The notes below the pieces were generated by a model. The model did not search any database, had not been told where the DNA came from, and saw only the letters and a program-made list of their open reading frames with translations. Below are positions 59,680 through 64,000 of a stretch of DNA of 64,000 nucleotides, in pieces. Source of the stretch: Paenibacillus eucommiae (GTDB lineage: Bacteria; Bacillota; Bacilli; Paenibacillales; NBRC-103111); NCBI RefSeq assembly GCF_017874215.1, contig NZ_JAGGLB010000017.1, positions 144,708 through 208,707 on the forward strand, given 5' to 3'. The stretch's first letter is position 1, and the number at the start of each line of letters is the position of its first letter. The translations under genes and the position numbers were made by a program.

Positions 59680-60618
59680 ATGTCGTACATTGTTCGTGAG
59701 TATGAGGAATGTGATTTGGATCAGGTTTCGAGCATTAGCCGCAGCGTATATGATAATAAAGCAGGGTCCTTTTCAATTGTTTCAAATTTACAGGATAAAC
59801 GTATGCTTAGGAAGTATGTTGTTGCTGGTGAAGATGGGCAAATAATTGGGTGTGGTCTTTTATGGGAGCAATCAACGAAACCTTACTTAATACTCAAAGT
59901 AGAGATTTTATTCTCAGATAATGAGAACTTAATGGGTGCTGATAATTTGTATACATATATCGAGAATGATATTAAGATTATTAATCCCAATGTGCTTCAG
60001 GCTAGAATGTTTGATGACCAAGAACACTTATTGGAGTTATATAGAAATAAAGGATTTGCAAAAAATCATAGTATGATGCATGACTATTTAAATGTAACAG
60101 ATTATGAACCTACGCCAAATGCAGAACTTGAGAATAGATTGCGTTTGCGAAATATCTTTCTCACAACACTATCAAAAGAACAGGTCTCTGACATCAATTA
60201 TTTTCAGAAACTGCAAATGCTTAATACCAACACATGGGCTGACTATCCAACAGATCCACTGTTACCCCCATCATCTCCTAGTGATTATTGGCTGAGTCAT
60301 GAGGATAATATTCCTGATGCATACTTTATTGCAAAAATAGGTCAATTATATATAGGCTACAGTCATCTTATGAAAATGATTTTTAATTCAAATGATTTAA
60401 TTCAAGGCCTCACCGCTTCATTAAGAGAATTTCGTGGTATAGGGATAGCTACAGCCTTGAAAATTAAAGGGATTGAATATGCAAAGAGGAATGGATACAA
60501 CGGTATCTTTACTTCGTACCGAAATACCAACATTTCGATGGGAAAGGTAAATAGAAAATTAGGTTGGCGCCCCAATTATTGTGAAGTCAGATTAGAAAAA
60601 ATACTGCATATTAATTAA
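59680..60618 (+). CDS. GNAT-family acetyltransferase, tandem-domain type
   Basis: About 312 residues from ATG 59680; upstream ATG 59659 and TTG 59650 are in frame with no better site. The N-terminal half is GNAT-like (IVREYEECDLDQVSSISRSV; EDGQIIGCGLLWE). The C-terminal half has the acetyl-CoA loop in a clear form (LREFRGIGIATALKIKGIEY, then NTNISMGKVNRKLGW). Tandem GNATs act on antibiotics, polyamines or small amines. It is followed by an APH-type kinase 19 bases later, probably co-transcribed. Confidence 0.85.
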   Translation: MSYIVREYEECDLDQVSSISRSVYDNKAGSFSIVSNLQDKRMLRKYVVAGEDGQIIGCGLLWEQSTKPYLILKVEILFSDNENLMGADNLYTYIENDIKIINPNVLQARMFDDQEHLLELYRNKGFAKNHSMMHDYLNVTDYEPTPNAELENRLRLRNIFLTTLSKEQVSDINYFQKLQMLNTNTWADYPTDPLLPPSSPSDYWLSHEDNIPDAYFIAKIGQLYIGYSHLMKMIFNSNDLIQGLTASLREFRGIGIATALKIKGIEYAKRNGYNGIFTSYRNTNISMGKVNRKLGWRPNYCEVRLEKILHIN

Positions 60619-60637
60619 ATCTAGGGGGAGAGGTTAA

Positions 60638-61633
60638 GTGGAAAATATGTTCCCAGTAACGCATTCGATTTTATCGCAGCACGCACTTGCTTCTGAAATA
60701 TTACCATTGTATTTTAGAGAATCAACGCCTAGTTGCCGGCTACTTGTACGCGGTATGAACGATACTTATCTCATCCGATCCGGTGGATCTGAGTATATAT
60801 TACGGGCGTATCGACATAATCATCGCAGCTTATCGGATATTTTACATGAACTTGATCTTTTACAATACCTTCATGGACAAGGCGTAGGGGTCTCTACCCC
60901 TTTGGCTCGATACGATAGCCAATTTTTAAGCGAAGTATTGGCGCCAGAGGGAAATCGATACCTCGCTGTATTTACATATGCCCCGGGTACTTTTAGACCG
61001 CTCACATCTGAAATTGCCAGAAGTTACGGGCAAGCTGCAGCAAGGCTCCACAGAGCAATGAAATTTTTCGAATCCAACTATCACCGCCATCACATCAATT
61101 TAAAGTACTTATTGGAGGATCGAGTGCCTTGGATTCTACCATTACTTAATCACCGACCTAAGGATCAATTATTTGTAAGTCAAATAGGGCACTTTCTTCA
61201 ACAGCAAATAGACAAAATGTCTCCTTCTTTAAATTGGGGATTATGCCATGGCGATTTAAATGGTGGCAACTGTCATATCGATAACGACGGAAGAGTGACA
61301 TTTTTTGATTTCGATTGCGAGGGGCCCGGATGGCCAGCTTATGATGTTGCTGTATTTAACTGGTCTGTTCGGGATATGCCCGATAGGAGCGTTGCACTTA
61401 AACTGTGGCAGGAATATTTGGATGCTTATCAGAGCGAAATGCCCTTATCAGCAGCAGACACTACCGCAATCCCTTACTTTGTTGCCGCTCGGCAAATATG
61501 GTTAGTGGGTCTACATTGTGAACATGCAGATGAGTGGACTTATGGAAACCTGAATGACGCTTACTTTGATCGTCGGCTTAGAATTCTTCAGGAGTTAGTT
61601 AAGGAACAAAAATGGGATATTATGGGATGGTGA
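60638..61633 (+). CDS. APH-family phosphotransferase
   Basis: 331 residues from a GTG with AGGGGGAGAGG upstream. The aminoglycoside/choline kinase fold is clear: YILRAYRHNH at the nucleotide site, LCHGDLNGGNCHI with catalytic D206 and N211, and FFDFDCEGPGW with the metal-binding Asp near 225. The closest-looking families are SrkA or homoserine-kinase-like proteins. Together with the upstream GNAT it could modify and detoxify an amine-containing compound. This is inference from adjacency. Confidence 0.85.
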   Translation: MENMFPVTHSILSQHALASEILPLYFRESTPSCRLLVRGMNDTYLIRSGGSEYILRAYRHNHRSLSDILHELDLLQYLHGQGVGVSTPLARYDSQFLSEVLAPEGNRYLAVFTYAPGTFRPLTSEIARSYGQAAARLHRAMKFFESNYHRHHINLKYLLEDRVPWILPLLNHRPKDQLFVSQIGHFLQQQIDKMSPSLNWGLCHGDLNGGNCHIDNDGRVTFFDFDCEGPGWPAYDVAVFNWSVRDMPDRSVALKLWQEYLDAYQSEMPLSAADTTAIPYFVAARQIWLVGLHCEHADEWTYGNLNDAYFDRRLRILQELVKEQKWDIMGW

Positions 61634-61781
61634 GAATTAGGGTTCAGCTGATCTGCAAAACCTCTGTTGCCGCGAGAATGTTGACATTTGAATTCTAGTT
61701 AACTAAGATTAATTGAAAATAAATTTAGCTATACATAACGAATAACATTTTAATAGATAAAGATATCAGGTGAGGTGGCCA

Positions 61782-63647
61782 GTGGAATTTATTAAATTAA
61801 ATTGCCCAAATTGTAATGGGAAAATTGAATATAAAGAAGGGCGAACATTCAAATGTCCTTATTGTGAAACTGAATTATTGTTGAAGGAGAATAAAGTCTA
61901 TTTTGTTGACCAAACGATTAATAATTATTATGGGACGCCTCCAGCTCAAACAACAACACAACCAAAGGCGAATGTAAAATGGTTATTCATCGTTTCCCTC
62001 GTACTCATGTGTTCAATGGTTGGATATTTACTTTTGACTAACAATCGATCAGAAGAAAGCAACGATGTCAAATCATCTGTTCGAACAGTGCCTGAAAGTG
62101 AAGTCCTCCTGTTCTTTTTAAAAGATATTTTCAACAAAGGTGCAGCCATGCCTACAGATGAAGAAATCGCAAGTATACGTTATTTGTCTACTCGCTTGTA
62201 CGAAGATCAGTGGCACTTTGCTTATAGTTTTGATGATCCATTTACGAATGAGCAAGCTCAAATGTCCGACTATGTAATTACGGATAAGATATTGAATACA
62301 CAAAGAATTGAGCAAAAAGATCTTGAGGCATTTAGCGGTCTAACTGTTTTAAATCTGATGGAGGAATATGAAGTTTCGCAAAGTGAGAAAGTTAGTTTTC
62401 GACATATGCAAGGCTTAAAAAGTTATGGAGGCGGCTTTAACGAATCATTTAGCCGGTTTGCCCATTATTTTGGCGATAAAGCAAAAATAGTAGAACTCTC
62501 AACACAAATTCGAAGTAATGCTGAAATGGCCGTATTATTAGAGTTTCCGAATTTACAATCGCTTGAAATTACGTATGTCGATGAGTCTGTTACAGATTTT
62601 TATTTATTGAACCAACTGTCATTAAAATCATTATCTTTACAGTTTGTGAATGATTTGAAGTGGTTATCTTCATTAACTAGTTTGGAGTCATTAACAGTAA
62701 AGCATAGTGATGCAACAGATTTCAGTGCTCTCTATTCCCTGAGTCAGATGCAAGAGTTGAAGCTTTCGGCGGTAAAGAATTTAAAAACGCTTGATTTTAT
62801 ACAAAACATGCCTAACTTGCAATCTGTCGATCTTGAGCTTCCTAATATTACAAATTTAGAACGCCTTAGAAATAAGCTGTCATTGACGAAGCTACATTTA
62901 TCTTCTTTAGGTCAATTGGGATCTATTGAGGTTGTGAATAGCTTGACTTCACTGACTGAATTATCGATAACCAGCTATTATGGATCTGTATCCTCATTCA
63001 CATTGCCAAATTTAAAGAAAGCTGAATTATCTAATTCTTTCATAGTAAAGTTAAAGGCACCTGCTTTAAAATCTTTAACGGTTTACACACAAAGCGAAGA
63101 TTTGAATGGGGCAGAGTTTGCGAAATACCCGCAGTTAGAACAGCTTTCAGTGATCGGGGGGACAGGATTTAGAGATATCCGTTCTTTGAATCGTCTGCCC
63201 AGTCTGCAAACCATAGATCTAAATGAGACATTTGTTTACGATGAAGCGGGTGCGTTATTCGATTTGCAGCATGTAAAAACGTTGAATTGTTATGCATGTA
63301 AGTTCGAATTAGATAGTCAGGATCCACCCTCCAATAATACACTAGAACATTTAACTTTAGATCAGGCATCTTTTCGAATAGGTAATGAATATTTAAAAGA
63401 AATGGATCAGGTAATGCCTTACTTTGCTAATTTGACAGCTTTACGTTCATTTACATTGCAAGACAGTTCCATTCAATCGTTAAATTTTATGAAAAATTGG
63501 CAACAAATTGAGGTGCTTCATTTAGAAAATAACGCTATTTCGAATGTAGAGCCTTTGGTGAATCTGCCCAATTTACAAAAGTTATATATTTTAGGGAATC
63601 AAGTGCAAAACAAGTCTGTTCTGGATAAGGGAATTTTGATTTATTGA
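61782..63647 (+). CDS. Zinc-ribbon, single-pass membrane, leucine-rich-repeat protein
   Basis: 621 residues from the GTG at 61782, six bases after GGTGAGG; GTG 61770 is the alternative. The N-terminus is a zinc ribbon with C8, C11, C25 and C28 (LNCPNCNGKI, FKCPYCETEL). A linker and a membrane segment at ~66-88 (WLFIVSLVLMCSMVGYLLL) follow, then a ~95-residue spacer and about 15-17 leucine-rich repeats of 21-23 residues (~200-615) ending LENNAISNVEPLVNLPNLQK. The ribbon lies inside the cell and the LRR outside by the positive-inside rule. Internalin-like repeats suggest protein binding. The combination of zinc ribbon and external LRR is unusual. Confidence 0.75.
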   Translation: MEFIKLNCPNCNGKIEYKEGRTFKCPYCETELLLKENKVYFVDQTINNYYGTPPAQTTTQPKANVKWLFIVSLVLMCSMVGYLLLTNNRSEESNDVKSSVRTVPESEVLLFFLKDIFNKGAAMPTDEEIASIRYLSTRLYEDQWHFAYSFDDPFTNEQAQMSDYVITDKILNTQRIEQKDLEAFSGLTVLNLMEEYEVSQSEKVSFRHMQGLKSYGGGFNESFSRFAHYFGDKAKIVELSTQIRSNAEMAVLLEFPNLQSLEITYVDESVTDFYLLNQLSLKSLSLQFVNDLKWLSSLTSLESLTVKHSDATDFSALYSLSQMQELKLSAVKNLKTLDFIQNMPNLQSVDLELPNITNLERLRNKLSLTKLHLSSLGQLGSIEVVNSLTSLTELSITSYYGSVSSFTLPNLKKAELSNSFIVKLKAPALKSLTVYTQSEDLNGAEFAKYPQLEQLSVIGGTGFRDIRSLNRLPSLQTIDLNETFVYDEAGALFDLQHVKTLNCYACKFELDSQDPPSNNTLEHLTLDQASFRIGNEYLKEMDQVMPYFANLTALRSFTLQDSSIQSLNFMKNWQQIEVLHLENNAISNVEPLVNLPNLQKLYILGNQVQNKSVLDKGILIY

Positions 63648-63785
63648 GGTAACGAGCTTATCCAAAACAAGACGCTCTATGTGTTAAATTCTTTCATGTA
63701 GATGTTATCAGCGCTATTCAATGGGTGGGCGTAAATAGTACAACAAAGGAAGATGCTATCCCGGATCATGATTAAAATAATGCGA

Positions 63786-63812
63786 TTCAACTAACGGAGA
63801 ACGTTAGTTGAA
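63786..63812. other. Perfect 11-bp stem hairpin
   Basis: TTCAACTAACG and CGTTAGTTGAA enclose a 5-base loop, immediately before a terminator. The pair may form a tandem transcription-end structure or an operator. Confidence 0.5.
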
Positions 63813-63817
63813 CGATA

Positions 63818-63855
63818 CAAGGAGCAGTTTGCCGCGGCAGTTGCTCCTTGTTTTT
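63818..63855 (+). terminator. Intrinsic terminator after the LRR gene
   Basis: CAAGGAGCA pairs with TGCTCCTTG around a 15-base GC-rich loop and is followed by TTTTT. It lies 170 bases after the LRR gene stop. Confidence 0.8.
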
Positions 63856-63950
63856 ATTAAGCTAACGGGCAGGATAGTTTTAAGAGTATGTTGAAAATTA
63901 ATTGGTAAATTTATTTAGTCAGTTATTTAACTCATTCTTGGAGGTATCTG

Positions 63951-63998
63951 ATGGAGCACCATGTACCTAATTTTCAGTATTTGATTCAAAGTACTTGA
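63951..63998 (+). CDS. 15-codon open frame with strong ribosome site (tentative)
   Basis: ATG preceded by TTGGAGGTATCTG encodes MEHHVPNFQYLIQST and then TGA at 63996. It is too short to judge. It may be a leader peptide, the broken start of a gene continuing outside the window, or chance. Confidence 0.25.
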   Translation: MEHHVPNFQYLIQST

Positions 63999-64000
63999 CT

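Overview
The window looks like a chromosomal segment of a Paenibacillus-type Firmicute. The evidence is the SLH-anchored giant surface enzyme, two YesM/YesN-style two-component systems next to sugar ABC transporters, strong AGGAGG ribosome binding sites, low-to-moderate GC with CcpA-type cre sites, and abundant intergenic hairpin repeats. No rRNA, tRNA or CRISPR array was recognised.

Layout. (1) 1-8540: the 3' end of a surface protein, then a mosaic of intact catabolic-looking enzymes (SDR, PIG-L deacetylase, RidA, amidohydrolase, creatininase family, Gfo/Idh oxidoreductase) mixed with gene debris (SDR tail, enolase-superfamily fragment, CBM9-like/thioesterase junction) and three fused transposase fragments. 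This reads as a decayed accessory island. (2) 8513-12153, minus strand: ABC-2 transporter, a 27-residue membrane peptide, an OmpR regulator and a sensor kinase. It resembles a peptide-antibiotic or envelope-stress detoxification module. (3) 12430-16749: palindromic repeat module, serpin lipoprotein, GIY-YIG protein, Crp-like regulator and SDR. (4) 16806-24402: a tightly overlapping operon (FabH/OleA-like condensing enzyme, ATP-grasp, OleD-like reductase, MBL hydrolase, PaaK/F390-type adenylating enzyme) plus a nearby acetyltransferase-like gene. It is the best candidate for a little-described biosynthetic system. (5) 24535-41685: a polysaccharide-use locus with a cre site, kinase and AraC-type regulator, lipoprotein and two permeases, a 2189-residue heparinase/alginate-lyase-like SLH protein, a tandem amidohydrolase and a propeller-in-LamG protein. 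(6) 41700-45700: a decayed gene, repeat modules, and an M23 peptidase with small companions that resemble a lysis-type fragment. (7) 45772-57962: a second carbohydrate locus with an AraC regulator, a PocR-type kinase, two large glycoside-hydrolase-like proteins and a MalEFG-type ABC transporter, with cre-like sites and a shared 44-bp element. (8) 58355-64000: a duplicated beta-barrel protein, a frameshifted membrane protein, a GNAT, an APH-type kinase and a zinc-ribbon/LRR membrane protein.

A dispersed palindrome family (consensus TTTAACGATG, 5-nt loop, CATCGTTAAA; 13 copies in four places) lies inside larger repeat modules that link regions 3, 6 and 7. All functional assignments come from reading the sequence and remembered family features; no database search was run.
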